A stretch of DNA of 34,699 nucleotides from Candidatus Acidulodesulfobacterium acidiphilum (GTDB lineage Bacteria > SZUA-79 > Acidulodesulfobacterales > Acidulodesulfobacteraceae): contig SHMQ01000021.1 in assembly GCA_008534395.1 (NCBI GenBank), positions 1 through 34,699 on the forward strand, given 5' to 3'. The notes beneath the pieces are model-generated. The model ran no database searches, was not told the DNA's origin, and worked only from the letters and a program-made list of their open reading frames with translations. This document shows, piece after piece, positions 14,976 to 24,505 of the stretch (position 1 is its first letter; each line of letters starts with the position of its first letter). Position numbers and translations under genes: made by a program.

Positions 14976-16238
14976 ATGAGAAAATATTATGCCGATTATA
15001 TATTAATTTCGGCTCATCCGCTGCGCTCATATCCGGTTTTTTTAAAAAACGGAGAATTGACCTCGGATGAAACGTCCGGCAGAATTATCGGCATAAGAAG
15101 CATAAAAAATTATAAAAATAATCAAAAACATAAAACTCTTATAGCACCAGGATTTATTAACGCCCATGCCCATACCGACCTTACTTTTAAGCCGAATATT
15201 CTAACTCCCCGCATCTTTTCAAAATGGGTTTTATCCCTCATAGAAAAACGCAAAAATTTTACGGCGGAAGAAAAAATAAGATTAAGGGTTAAAGCTTTTG
15301 CCGATTTCATTAAAAGCGGAGTTACTTCGATATCGGATATTATAGACCCGGCATTTTTTTACGATATAAAAGATATAAAAGCGCGTACCGCTTTAGTTCC
15401 GCGGATTAAAGCATTAATCGAACTAAGGGGCATGGATCCGGAAACGGCTTCGCAAAAAATAAAAGAATTTGAATGTCTGTTTAAACAAAACGCTTTCGAA
15501 TCTATAGGCATATCGCCTCATGCCATATATTCCGTATCGGAAAAATTATTTGAAGAAATATTAAAATTAAATAAAAAATTAAAGCTTAAAATAGCAATAC
15601 ATGCTTCCGAACATGCTTCCGAAAAAGATTTTATAAGCGGAAAAGGCGGAGATATAGCGGAAAACCTATTACCTGCGCTTATGCTTTCAAAATATTCTTT
15701 GCCGCAGAAGCGTTACAGGTCGCCGATATTTTATCTGGATTATTTGAAAATATTAAGCGCAGACGTTTCTATAATACATGCTAACGAAATCGACGACGAA
15801 GATATAGGTTTAATCAAAAAATCCGGAGCCGATATTATTCACTGCCCAAGAAGCAATGCGTTTTTTAATTCCAAAAAACTTCCTTTAAAAAAAATATTGG
15901 AAAAAGGAATTTCAGTTTCAATCGGAACGGACGGTCTTTATTCAAACGAATCGCTTAATATTTTAGACGAATTGAAATACGCGAGGGAAATTCATCCCGA
16001 AGTGCCTGCCAAAGATTTAATAGACGCCGCAACTGCCGGCGGAGCAAGGGCGTTAGCCGTAAACGGCATTACCGGAACCCTTGAAACCGGTTCATACGCA
16101 GATTTTACTGTCTTCAACTTAGGCGAAAATATCGTTCTAAATGAAGAAAATCTTTACGACTCGTTAATTTCTTTGAAACAGGACGATATATCCATGGTAG
16201 CGATAGGAGGCAATATAGTTTATGAAAATAGAAAATAA
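14976..16238 (+). CDS. Amidohydrolase-superfamily deaminase
   Basis: This is a 420-residue metallo-hydrolase of the group that includes methylthioadenosine/S-adenosylhomocysteine deaminases, aminodeoxyfutalosine deaminase and TrzA-type chlorohydrolases. The metal ligands are visible: His64/His66 (GFINAHAHTDL), His209 (IAIHASEHASE), His268 (IIHANEID) and Asp319 (SIGTDGLYSNES). The C-terminal composite-domain strand TLETGSYADFTVFNL also fits. It lies between panD (19 bp upstream) and the panC promoter. If the organism makes menaquinone by the futalosine route, an MqnX-type deaminase is one option; a nucleoside salvage enzyme is another. Substrate cannot be decided from sequence alone. Confidence 0.8.
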   Translation: MRKYYADYILISAHPLRSYPVFLKNGELTSDETSGRIIGIRSIKNYKNNQKHKTLIAPGFINAHAHTDLTFKPNILTPRIFSKWVLSLIEKRKNFTAEEKIRLRVKAFADFIKSGVTSISDIIDPAFFYDIKDIKARTALVPRIKALIELRGMDPETASQKIKEFECLFKQNAFESIGISPHAIYSVSEKLFEEILKLNKKLKLKIAIHASEHASEKDFISGKGGDIAENLLPALMLSKYSLPQKRYRSPIFYLDYLKILSADVSIIHANEIDDEDIGLIKKSGADIIHCPRSNAFFNSKKLPLKKILEKGISVSIGTDGLYSNESLNILDELKYAREIHPEVPAKDLIDAATAGGARALAVNGITGTLETGSYADFTVFNLGENIVLNEENLYDSLISLKQDDISMVAIGGNIVYENRK

Positions 16239-16281
16239 TTTATAAATATTTTCTAAATCTAAATTTTAAATGAATATATAA

Positions 16282-16311
16282 TTGCAATATACAATTATAA
16301 TAAAGTATAAT
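16282..16311 (+). promoter_or_regulatory. Predicted promoter of panC
   Basis: TTGCAA (16282-16287) and a perfect TATAAT (16306-16311) are 18 bp apart in the 96-bp gap before panC. AAGGAAG then precedes the panC ATG. The region is highly AT-rich and a second TATAAT is at 16296-16301, so this is only moderate support. Confidence 0.4.
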
Positions 16312-16334
16312 AAAAAGGTATAATAAAGGAAGTT

Positions 16335-17165
16335 ATGAAAATTATTACCGAAATAGCCGAGATGAAAGAATTCTCCCGCAATTTGAAAAAGTCCGAAAAA
16401 AAAATTTCTTTCGTGCCGACAATGGGTAAACTTCACGCAGGTCACGTAAAGCTCATAGAATCGGCTAAACGTTACGGGGAAACCATAGTTTCTATATTTG
16501 TAAACCCCTTACAGTTTGGTCGGGGCGAAGATTTCGATAAATATCCGAGAGATATCGAAAACGATGAAAAAATCTTATCCGGATTAGACGTCTCCGTTCT
16601 TTTTTATCCTGAATCCGATATAGTTAAAAATACCGATACTTTTATTGTCAATCCCGAATATTCAAAAAAATTAGAAGGGCTTTTCAGACCTTCGCATTTT
16701 CAAGGCGTGCTTACGATAGTCATGAAACTTTTCTGTATAATCGAACCCGATTTTGCTTTTTTCGGCTTAAAAGATTATCAGCAGTATGTTTTAGTAAAAA
16801 AAATGGCGGAAGATTTTTTTCTAAATATAAAAATTATTCCGGTGGAAACGGTAAGGGAAGAATCCGGCATCGCAATGAGTTCTAGAAATACATATTTAGA
16901 CGTTGTGGGAAAAGAGGCGGCAAGCGCCTTTTATAAAATATTGTCGTCGACAGCCGATTTATTTAAACAAGGAGAGAAATCGCCGCAAAAATTAACGGGA
17001 TTTGCCGTAAAAGAGTTGATAAAAAACGGATTTAAAGTTGATTACGTCGAAATAACGGACCCAGCCCTTAATAGAAAATATCAAAATGCAGAGAATGGCG
17101 ATATTCTTCTTGCCGCAATCAGATGCAAAGGGGTCAGGCTTATAGACAATGTATTTCTAAGTTGA
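16335..17165 (+). CDS. panC: Pantothenate synthetase
   Basis: This 276-residue enzyme joins pantoate and beta-alanine using ATP through a pantoyl-adenylate. Its nucleotidyltransferase motif FVPTMGKLHAGH (26-37) is the HIGH-like element. VNPLQFGRGEDFDKYPR (about 57-73), FFGLKDYQQ and the KMSKS-like MSSRNTYL (about 180-187) complete it. The length is normal. The RBS AAGGAAG is correctly placed. panD lies upstream in the same direction. Confidence 0.97.
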   Translation: MKIITEIAEMKEFSRNLKKSEKKISFVPTMGKLHAGHVKLIESAKRYGETIVSIFVNPLQFGRGEDFDKYPRDIENDEKILSGLDVSVLFYPESDIVKNTDTFIVNPEYSKKLEGLFRPSHFQGVLTIVMKLFCIIEPDFAFFGLKDYQQYVLVKKMAEDFFLNIKIIPVETVREESGIAMSSRNTYLDVVGKEAASAFYKILSSTADLFKQGEKSPQKLTGFAVKELIKNGFKVDYVEITDPALNRKYQNAENGDILLAAIRCKGVRLIDNVFLS

Positions 17166-17216
17166 AAAATGAAATTTATATGATATTATTATTTATATAT
17201 TATTATTTATAAATAG

Positions 17217-17236
17217 CAGAGACAGAATTGAATTCC
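17217..17236. repeat. Degenerate remnant of the GACAGAATT palindrome
   Basis: GACAGAATTGAATTC (17221-17235) equals, on the opposite strand, the central part of the palindromes at 29020-29048 and 34666-34694. The outer GGGG/CCCC arms are missing here. It lies in the 97-bp gap between panC and the DUF4912 gene. It may be a decayed copy, or chance, because the core is short. Confidence 0.35.
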
Positions 17237-17262
17237 AAAAATAAAAATCCTAAGAGGCGCAT

Positions 17263-18663
17263 ATGAAAGAAGATATATTTCTCACCGTTATATTCGACCC
17301 TGAAGCTATAGCAAAGACAACTTCTAAAAAAGATAAAGTTATTTATTATAAAAATCCCGATACTAAGCAGAAAATTAAAATTATAGAAAAATTAGAAAAA
17401 AAAGCCGCCGAAGACTGTATAAAATTCAATCAAAGACGATTATCCAGCATATTTAAACCTGTTTTTGAAGGCAGAATACTGTTTTATAACGACGAATTTA
17501 ATACTTTGCCGGAATTTAACGACCATGATGAATTTATAGATTTTGCCGGCGATTTTTTTGAACGGTTAAAAAATCATTACGGTATAGATATTATAGATTA
17601 TTCCGCGATAACCTTAAGCAGTAAGTCGATACTTAAAGAATACGCGCCGTGCGTATTCGATTTCGAAATTTTTAATTACAGTTTTACGACGCATAAAGCC
17701 GTAAAAACCGATTTCGTTAAATCTTTCAATATTAAAAAACTTAATGAAATAGCCAGACACGTAATAAGCGAAAAGAAATCTCATTCGTCTGCTAAGAAAA
17801 AACGTGCAATGACTAAAAAAGAAGCCGAAGTCAAGCCTAAAACTATAAAAAAGAAATCAAAAATAGATGTTAAAGGTGAAGTTCAATCCGTAGAAAAAAT
17901 AAAAGAGCCGAAATTTATCGAAAAAGAGGAAAAATTAAAAAAACAGCCTACTAAGAAATTGGTTCCCGAACTTTCAAAAAACCGGATGTCCAGAAAACCG
18001 ATTTCTAAAAATGCAGTCGAAATTGAAAGCGGTTTAGCCGATATAATTCCCGAAATTTGCGAAGTAGAATACGTCGAAAACGAAAAAAACATAGGCGAGC
18101 AGATTGGGCTTATTTCTTTAAGCTGGAGCCGTTTAAGCCCTTCGGAAAATATTCCTGTTTTAGAGCAAGGACAACCTGTTGAAATTTCCGGAGAAAGTTT
18201 GGTCAGGATATATTTCCAAAAACCTAACGTCAGGCAGATAGTATGGAGGTTGAGGCAGAAACCGGAAGTTTCGACCTATAAACCTATGATAAGGGTCTAT
18301 AAAGACGACGATATGCTATGGTACGAAGTTTTAGACGGATATTACGGCAGCAGATACGTTATTTTTCCCGAAGACCTTGAGCTTTCGCAGACATGGGCAG
18401 AGATCGGGTTTGTGACGGATGACGGAAATTTTATTTTTGTAGCAAGAAGCCCTGTATGGCCGCCGTCATGTCTTTATAAAAAACTTCCCAAATTAAAACT
18501 TGAAAGAAAAATTAAAGATATGAGAAACAGAATATTTATAGGCGCTACCGAAAGCATCCCCGGCGGTAAAAATTTGCCGGTTAATATTAATATTACAAGT
18601 TCAGGAGCCGGTTTTTCTGCTTCGGGAGAAGGTTTTACCGGATCGGGAAAAGGCGTCAAATAA
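17263..18663 (+). CDS. DUF4912-domain protein
   Basis: This is a 466-residue cytosolic protein. An N-terminal domain (about 1-165) of unrecognised type is followed by a lysine-rich low-complexity linker (about 165-260). A DUF4912-like domain (about 280-415) comes next, with LISLSWSRLSPSENIPVL, VRIYFQKPNVRQIVWRL, YVIFPEDLELSQTWAEIG and FIFVARSPVWPPS. The C-terminal tail is glycine- and serine-rich. The beta-rich DUF4912 region resembles carbohydrate- or peptide-binding sandwich folds but has no assigned function. The gene is immediately upstream of a GH57 branching enzyme, a neighbourhood I associate with DUF4912 genes, so a role in glucan handling or its regulation is possible. RBS AAGAGG. 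Confidence 0.7.
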   Translation: MKEDIFLTVIFDPEAIAKTTSKKDKVIYYKNPDTKQKIKIIEKLEKKAAEDCIKFNQRRLSSIFKPVFEGRILFYNDEFNTLPEFNDHDEFIDFAGDFFERLKNHYGIDIIDYSAITLSSKSILKEYAPCVFDFEIFNYSFTTHKAVKTDFVKSFNIKKLNEIARHVISEKKSHSSAKKKRAMTKKEAEVKPKTIKKKSKIDVKGEVQSVEKIKEPKFIEKEEKLKKQPTKKLVPELSKNRMSRKPISKNAVEIESGLADIIPEICEVEYVENEKNIGEQIGLISLSWSRLSPSENIPVLEQGQPVEISGESLVRIYFQKPNVRQIVWRLRQKPEVSTYKPMIRVYKDDDMLWYEVLDGYYGSRYVIFPEDLELSQTWAEIGFVTDDGNFIFVARSPVWPPSCLYKKLPKLKLERKIKDMRNRIFIGATESIPGGKNLPVNINITSSGAGFSASGEGFTGSGKGVK

Positions 18664-18733
18664 AAATATTTAAATGTAATGAAAATATGAGATTATTGGT
18701 TTGAATCGATAAAAATAAACAGGAGATAATTTT

Positions 18734-20428
18734 ATGTTTGATGCAAATAGAAAAAATACAGGCAAGTGGCTGCCCGTATTGCATTTTCATCTTCCTTACG
18801 TCAGGCATCCGGAAAGCTCAAAATATTTAGAAGAAGAGTGGTATTTTGAAGCCGTTACGGAAACATATCTGCCCTTACTAGAATGTTTCGACAACCTTGA
18901 AAACGACGGCGTGGATTTTAATCTAACTATGTCGTTAACCCCTACGCTTTTAAGCATGATGAACGACGACCTGCTTTCGGAGCGGCTCAAAGATTATATA
19001 GCCGTGAGGCTTAAAGTTCTCGACGAAGAGGCTTTCAGGACGGAAGGCGACCCCGAATTCCATCCGGTAACGCTGTTTTACAGGAAGAGATACAGGGGTT
19101 GGTATGAAAAAATTAAAGATAACGGAGGAAAATATCTTATAAACGGCTTCCTGAAGCATTTTCGCAACGGACATTTAGATATTATAACTTCTTCCGCTAC
19201 GCATGCTTTTTTAATTTCCATGGTCGGCGAACCAGAAGCTATAGCCGCTCAAATAGAAGTCGGCATAGAAACGCATAAAAATATACTCGGCGTTACTCCC
19301 AATGGTATATGGCTGCCGGAATGCGGTTATACGGAAGGTTTTGACGGTATTCTTAATAAATACGGACTATATTATACTTTTTTGGACAGGCACGGCATAG
19401 ATTTTGCCAAACCTAATCCGGTTAACGGATGTTTTTCCCATATAATAACCCCTTTTAACGTAGTAATGTTCGGCAGGGACCCCGAAAGTTCCAGGCAGGT
19501 CTGGTCGTCTAAAGAAGGGTATCCTGGAACTCCCGTTTACAGGGAGTTTTATAGAGACATAGGTTTTGACTTAGATTTGCCGCATTTGACTCCTTTGAGA
19601 CACGGAAGCCTTAAAACTTTCACCGGACTGAAGTATTACGCGATTACGGGGCAGGGTAATTATAAAGAAGCATACAGGCCTTCTGCGGCTAAGCGCAAGG
19701 CATACGAACACGGCGCCCAGTTTGTCTATCATAGGGAACTGCAGACTCAGTATTTAAAAAATTATATAGACGAACCCGTAGTGACTTCTATGTACGATGC
19801 AGAACTTTTCGGACACTGGTGGTTTGAAGGCCCGTGGTGGCTTGAAGCCGTTTTTAGAAGAATTAACGAAAACAGTTTCGTAAAATCGGCAAAAGCAATA
19901 GACATAGCAGATGAAGCAATTTTCAAACTTAACGGTCTTTTAAAAAAATACGACGACGAAAAGTCATATCTTGAATTAGTCGAAAATATCAACAGAAATA
20001 ATGCAAAAAACGGCATTTTTATCGCACAGCCCGCAACTTCGTCTTGGGGAGGCGGCGGTTATGCGGAGGTTTGGCTGAACGGAAAAAACGATGTAATACA
20101 GCCTTTTTTGTCCGACATTGCTTCCGTTCTTATAGATATTTGCAAAAACGGTATTAATCGTGTAAAATATCCCGAAGTCTTAAATCAGGGCGCAAGGGAA
20201 CTGATACTTGCGCAATCCAGCGACTGGCCTTTTATGCTGACTACAGGACAGGCGGTCAGTTATGCCGAAAGGAGAGTCAAAGCCCATTTAGTCAGGGCAA
20301 AACGATGCATTTTAATGGCGGTAGGCGAAGAACGTATGGATAACGACTGGTTTAACGATATTTCAGATAAAGATAATATCTTTCCTAAACTTGACGCCTT
20401 AAGTTTATACGGAAAGGATATATGCTGA
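18734..20428 (+). CDS. GH57 1,4-alpha-glucan branching enzyme
   Basis: This 564-residue GH57 protein creates alpha-1,6 branches in glycogen-like polymers. N-terminal LHFHLPYVRHPE (16-27) starts the (beta/alpha)7 barrel. The nucleophile is Glu196 in GIWLPECGY and the acid/base is Asp355 in MYDAELFGHWWFEGPWW. A C-terminal helical domain carries WGGGGYAEVWLNG and QSSDWPFML. These features match the Thermococcus and Thermus GH57 branching enzymes, not the GH57 amylases. An RBS AGGAGA precedes the ATG. It leads a run of three GH57 genes and glgA. The GlgB-type (GH13) enzyme is not seen. Confidence 0.93.
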   Translation: MFDANRKNTGKWLPVLHFHLPYVRHPESSKYLEEEWYFEAVTETYLPLLECFDNLENDGVDFNLTMSLTPTLLSMMNDDLLSERLKDYIAVRLKVLDEEAFRTEGDPEFHPVTLFYRKRYRGWYEKIKDNGGKYLINGFLKHFRNGHLDIITSSATHAFLISMVGEPEAIAAQIEVGIETHKNILGVTPNGIWLPECGYTEGFDGILNKYGLYYTFLDRHGIDFAKPNPVNGCFSHIITPFNVVMFGRDPESSRQVWSSKEGYPGTPVYREFYRDIGFDLDLPHLTPLRHGSLKTFTGLKYYAITGQGNYKEAYRPSAAKRKAYEHGAQFVYHRELQTQYLKNYIDEPVVTSMYDAELFGHWWFEGPWWLEAVFRRINENSFVKSAKAIDIADEAIFKLNGLLKKYDDEKSYLELVENINRNNAKNGIFIAQPATSSWGGGGYAEVWLNGKNDVIQPFLSDIASVLIDICKNGINRVKYPEVLNQGARELILAQSSDWPFMLTTGQAVSYAERRVKAHLVRAKRCILMAVGEERMDNDWFNDISDKDNIFPKLDALSLYGKDIC

Positions 20429-20464
20429 GACGCAAATCGAATATTAATTAATTTTACGCGAAAT

Positions 20465-22276
20465 ATGAATCTCATACTATTGTGGCATATGCATCAGCCG
20501 GAATACAGAAATTCCGGCGGGGAATTTGCGTTGCCATGGGTTTATCTGCACGCTATAAAAGATTACATCGACATGCCGCTTAACATACTTTCCAATTCCG
20601 GCATGAAAGCCAATATAAATATTACCCCGGTATTAATAGACCAGTGGCAGGATTATAACTACCGCATAGAAAAAGCGCTCGCAGAAAAGAACGCAAGGAA
20701 GGCGCTCGATATTTTACCCGATAAATTTTTAAAACCGCTTTTATTTAAAAGCGTTGACGACGGCGGAGAAGATATAAGAAAATGGATGTGCGACCATTAT
20801 ATATGGTCGAATTATGAACAGATGGTATGCAGATTTGACGATTATAAGGTTTTATACGACCTTGCTTTGTCAGGTTCCCGTCAAAGGTACTTAAACGACG
20901 ATTTTTATTTCGATTTGTGCGTATGGTTTCACCTGTCTTGGTGCGGCGAGTGCATGAAAAGATATGATCCCGTAATAAATTATTTAATAAGAAAAGGCTC
21001 CGGTTATTCCGAAGGAGACAGAAGAATACTGCTTGAAAGACTTTTAGAATGGATGAAATACGGTATTGCTTTATATGGATTTCCTGCGGTAAAAGGCGGA
21101 GAGCCTCCGGAAACGTTTCCAGAATATCCTAATATGATAGAAAAAAACAAACTTGAGGAATTAAAAGCCAGAAAAAAAGGCGAATACGAAATCAGTTTAT
21201 CGCCCCATTATCACCCCATAATACCTTTATTGTTAGATATTCATTGCGGCGGAATTTCCGCTCAGATGACAGGAATATATTACGAACCGGTTGGATTTGA
21301 AAGATACGACGGCGGATTGGAAAGCGCAAAAAGACATATGGATTCTTTAAGCGGATATTATAAATATACCGCAAAAAAAAATAGCGTAAAAGCAATGTGG
21401 CCTTCGGAAGGAGCCGTTTCGCAAGAAACGCTTCAACTTTTTAGCGAATACGGCATAGACATATGCGCAAGCGGTGAAGAGCTCTTATCTTCCTCTCTTG
21501 GCATCGATGCTCATAAACCAGTTTTTTCTCAGGGGAAAAATATTATACCTTTGTATAGGGTTTATAAATGGAAAGATACAGGCGTCAAGATACTATTCAG
21601 GGATTCCGGACTTTCCGACCTAATAGGCTTTACATATTCTAAATGGAGAGGAGACGATGCGGCAAATGATCTTGTCGATAAACTAAACGCTATAGACGAC
21701 TTTGATAAAGACGCCGCGGTTTCTATTATACTTGACGGCGAAAATCCTTGGGAATACTATTACGAAAACGGTTTTTATTTTTTAAACGACCTTTATTCGT
21801 TGATATCTTCGTCTGTTAAAATTACGCCTCTTTTATTAAGCGAAGCCGCCGGCTTATGCAATGAAAACAGCATCTCATGTATGAAGCTCGACTATATCGT
21901 GCCGGGTTCGTGGGTAAACGGAAATTTAAGAATGTGGGTCGGCGAAGAACAGAAAAATAAAGCTTGGTCTATGCTTAACGACGCAAAAAACGTTTTGCTC
22001 GACTCGATTCAAGAGAAAAATATTAATAAAACGGATTTAGAAGAAGCTTTAAAAAATCTCATGTCTGCAGAGGGTTCAGACTGGTTCTGGTGGCTTGGTC
22101 CCGACAGTCCTTTATTTTCGCAGTCTTCCATGGAAAAAATTTTCAGGGATTTTTTAAAAAATATTTACGTAAAAACAGGTAAAAAAGTACCTGATTTACT
22201 GTATGAATCTTTGTCTTCCACAAAAAATCTTATTGCCGAAAAGGGCGGAATAATGAAAAGAGGCGGAGATCTGTAA
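20465..22276 (+). CDS. GH57 glycoside hydrolase (amylase/amylopullulanase-like)
   Basis: This is a 603-residue GH57 protein distinct from its neighbours. N-terminal LLWHMHQPEYRN (5-16) is the barrel start. The candidate nucleophile is Glu315 in MWPSEGAVS and the candidate acid is Asp424 in IILDGENPWEYY. The insert between about 100 and 240 is helical. A C-terminal SAEGSDWFWWLG (about 535-546) is often seen in this subgroup. Members of the group include amylopullulanase-type and uncharacterised maltooligosaccharide-acting enzymes; the exact linkage acted on cannot be told. It begins 36 bp after the branching-enzyme gene without a strong RBS. It is intact, with both catalytic residues. Confidence 0.85.
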   Translation: MNLILLWHMHQPEYRNSGGEFALPWVYLHAIKDYIDMPLNILSNSGMKANINITPVLIDQWQDYNYRIEKALAEKNARKALDILPDKFLKPLLFKSVDDGGEDIRKWMCDHYIWSNYEQMVCRFDDYKVLYDLALSGSRQRYLNDDFYFDLCVWFHLSWCGECMKRYDPVINYLIRKGSGYSEGDRRILLERLLEWMKYGIALYGFPAVKGGEPPETFPEYPNMIEKNKLEELKARKKGEYEISLSPHYHPIIPLLLDIHCGGISAQMTGIYYEPVGFERYDGGLESAKRHMDSLSGYYKYTAKKNSVKAMWPSEGAVSQETLQLFSEYGIDICASGEELLSSSLGIDAHKPVFSQGKNIIPLYRVYKWKDTGVKILFRDSGLSDLIGFTYSKWRGDDAANDLVDKLNAIDDFDKDAAVSIILDGENPWEYYYENGFYFLNDLYSLISSSVKITPLLLSEAAGLCNENSISCMKLDYIVPGSWVNGNLRMWVGEEQKNKAWSMLNDAKNVLLDSIQEKNINKTDLEEALKNLMSAEGSDWFWWLGPDSPLFSQSSMEKIFRDFLKNIYVKTGKKVPDLLYESLSSTKNLIAEKGGIMKRGGDL

Positions 22277-22287
22277 ATTTTAACTAT

Positions 22288-24456
22288 ATGACTAAATTTA
22301 TCTTAGGATTTCATTGTCATCAGCCCGTCGGCAATTTTGATTTTGTTTTTAAAGAAGTCCATCAAAAATCTTATTCGCCCCTTATCAGAACCCTTTTCAG
22401 GCTTAATGTAAAATTTTGCCTGCATGCTTCCGGCGTACTTTTAGAATGGTGGGAAGAAAACGATTCCGAATTAATAGAAATAATAGCCGAAGGCGTAAAT
22501 GCCGGATTAATAGAGCTTATAGGAGGAGGATATTACGAACCAATTCTTGCCATGATTCCGCCGAAAGACAGATTAAAACAGCTTGAAATGCTGAACATAG
22601 CTTTAAAAAGACTTTTCGGGATATATCCTTCAGGGGCGTGGATAACCGAAAGAATATGGCAGCCCGATATAATTAAAGATTTAAAATCGGCCGGATTAAA
22701 TTATGCTTTTTTGGACGACTTTCAATTTTTTCAAGCGGGTATTTCTCCCGACTGTATAGACTCCGTTTTTAGAACCGAATACGGTGGAGAATACTTCGAT
22801 ATATTTCCTATACATGAAAGATTAAGATACAAGATACCTTTTGCCGAACCGTCGGAATCTTTAAACGAGATTTTATATCTAAACGGAAGACGTTCCGATT
22901 TGTCGGTTATGTTTGACGACGGCGAAAAAATGGGCGGATGGCCTGATACTTTCGACTGGGTTTACGGAAAAGAAGGAAACAAAGGCTGGTTGGAAAATTT
23001 TATCGATGAAGTCTCTTCAAAAGACGGGGACAGTCTTTATTCCGACATCATTTTCGAGCTTCCTTCAAATTTATTGTGCAATATGGAAAAAAGGAATCCG
23101 GTATATCTGCCTATTTCAAGCTACAGAGAAATGGGAGAATGGACTTTGCCACCGGCAACAAGAGACGCTTGCGAAAAAATAAAATCGAAGAATCCTTCAG
23201 CTCCTTTAAGTTCCGGCATATGGCATAATTTTTTAACCAGATATCCGGAATCTAATCTCCAGCATAAAAGGATGGTTAATTTAAGCCTAAAAATAGATTA
23301 TATTCAAGAAACTTACGGTAAAAATCTTAACGAAGCCGACGCAGAACTTCTTAAATCTCAAGCTAACGATGCTTATTGGCACGGAGTATTCGGCGGCATT
23401 TATCTGCCGCATTTAAGGAGAGCGATACATAATGCGCTATTATCTTCCTACGTTTTTTATAAAGATGCCGTTAGCGGAAAAATAGAGATAGAATGTTTTG
23501 ATTTCGACTCGGACGGAGAAAAAGAATTTTTGCTTTCAAACGATTTATGGTGTATAGTTTATAAGCCTTCGTCAGCTTCTTTTTCGGCATTGGATTATAT
23601 AGGAAAAGGATTGATTCATTCTCTTGGCGACGTATTCTGCCTGCATGAAGAATACGACATCTTAAAAATAAAAGAAAAAAATTCAAAAGAAGAAAGCGCC
23701 GATAGCGATATAAAAAATAAAAACGGTTCGGAAGAAGAGCCGCCTAAGACGATACATGACGAAACTAAATATCCTTCCGATTTATCGGAAAATGATATTT
23801 TAACGCACAAAGGCATTCTTCCTTCTTTTGAAATTTTATTTGAAAACAAGCCTCTTTATTTTTCCTGCGCGGATATAAAAAATATATGCGAACATGACGG
23901 TAAAAATTATATATTTGTCGAAACAAAGGCGTATCCCGTAATTACCGGCGGCGGTGAAGCCCTCCGCGATAATAATTTAAATAATTTAACGGATATAAAA
24001 GCGGAAGGTATGCCCGATGAAATTTTAGGGCTAAGCATAAAGATAGAGGAGTCTGTATCTTTTTTCATAAAATCAAGGCCGAAAATTTCCGGAAATTTAC
24101 AAGTCGTTTTCAGGTTTGCTTTCCCCGGCGGCGACGGCCCGGCAGTCAGCATAGATATGGACGGCGAAGTGAAAGGAATTAATAATATCATGAAAAAAAA
24201 CAATGCATCCGGATGCGATAATTTTATATATTTGAAAGATTCATTCTGGGGCGGAAAAATAACGCTGAAAGAACGGTCGGACTCTAATTTTTTAAAAAAT
24301 TACGACATCGTATTTAAGCCTTTGACGACTATGTCGCTTTCCGAAAACGGATACGAAAGGATTTTTCAGGGCATAGAGATAAGATATAATTTTAACTTAA
24401 ATACAGAAGAAGATTTTAGTAGTATAATATCTATAGACGTAGAAAAAATAAATTAA
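22288..24456 (+). CDS. GH57 4-alpha-glucanotransferase / alpha-amylase
   Basis: This 722-residue GH57 protein resembles Thermococcus litoralis 4-alpha-glucanotransferase. FILGFHCHQPVGNFD (4-18) starts the barrel. The nucleophile is Glu121 in WITERIWQPDI and the acid is one of the Asp210/211 pair in MFDDGEKMGGWPDTF. The conserved central segment LSSGIWHNFLTRYPESNLQH follows (about 308-330). A long beta-rich C-terminal region (about 400-722) corresponds to the DUF1925/DUF1926 domains, with a charged insertion near 465-505 (KNSKEESADSDIKNKNGSEE) that may be a linker. It would shuffle alpha-1,4-glucan chains, supplying or trimming acceptors for GlgA and the branching enzyme. It starts 11 bp after the preceding GH57 gene. 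Confidence 0.9.
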   Translation: MTKFILGFHCHQPVGNFDFVFKEVHQKSYSPLIRTLFRLNVKFCLHASGVLLEWWEENDSELIEIIAEGVNAGLIELIGGGYYEPILAMIPPKDRLKQLEMLNIALKRLFGIYPSGAWITERIWQPDIIKDLKSAGLNYAFLDDFQFFQAGISPDCIDSVFRTEYGGEYFDIFPIHERLRYKIPFAEPSESLNEILYLNGRRSDLSVMFDDGEKMGGWPDTFDWVYGKEGNKGWLENFIDEVSSKDGDSLYSDIIFELPSNLLCNMEKRNPVYLPISSYREMGEWTLPPATRDACEKIKSKNPSAPLSSGIWHNFLTRYPESNLQHKRMVNLSLKIDYIQETYGKNLNEADAELLKSQANDAYWHGVFGGIYLPHLRRAIHNALLSSYVFYKDAVSGKIEIECFDFDSDGEKEFLLSNDLWCIVYKPSSASFSALDYIGKGLIHSLGDVFCLHEEYDILKIKEKNSKEESADSDIKNKNGSEEEPPKTIHDETKYPSDLSENDILTHKGILPSFEILFENKPLYFSCADIKNICEHDGKNYIFVETKAYPVITGGGEALRDNNLNNLTDIKAEGMPDEILGLSIKIEESVSFFIKSRPKISGNLQVVFRFAFPGGDGPAVSIDMDGEVKGINNIMKKNNASGCDNFIYLKDSFWGGKITLKERSDSNFLKNYDIVFKPLTTMSLSENGYERIFQGIEIRYNFNLNTEEDFSSIISIDVEKIN

Positions 24457-24505
24457 TAAAAAGCCTTGAATTTTTAAAAAGCATGCAAATAAAAACGGGT
24501 TTAAA

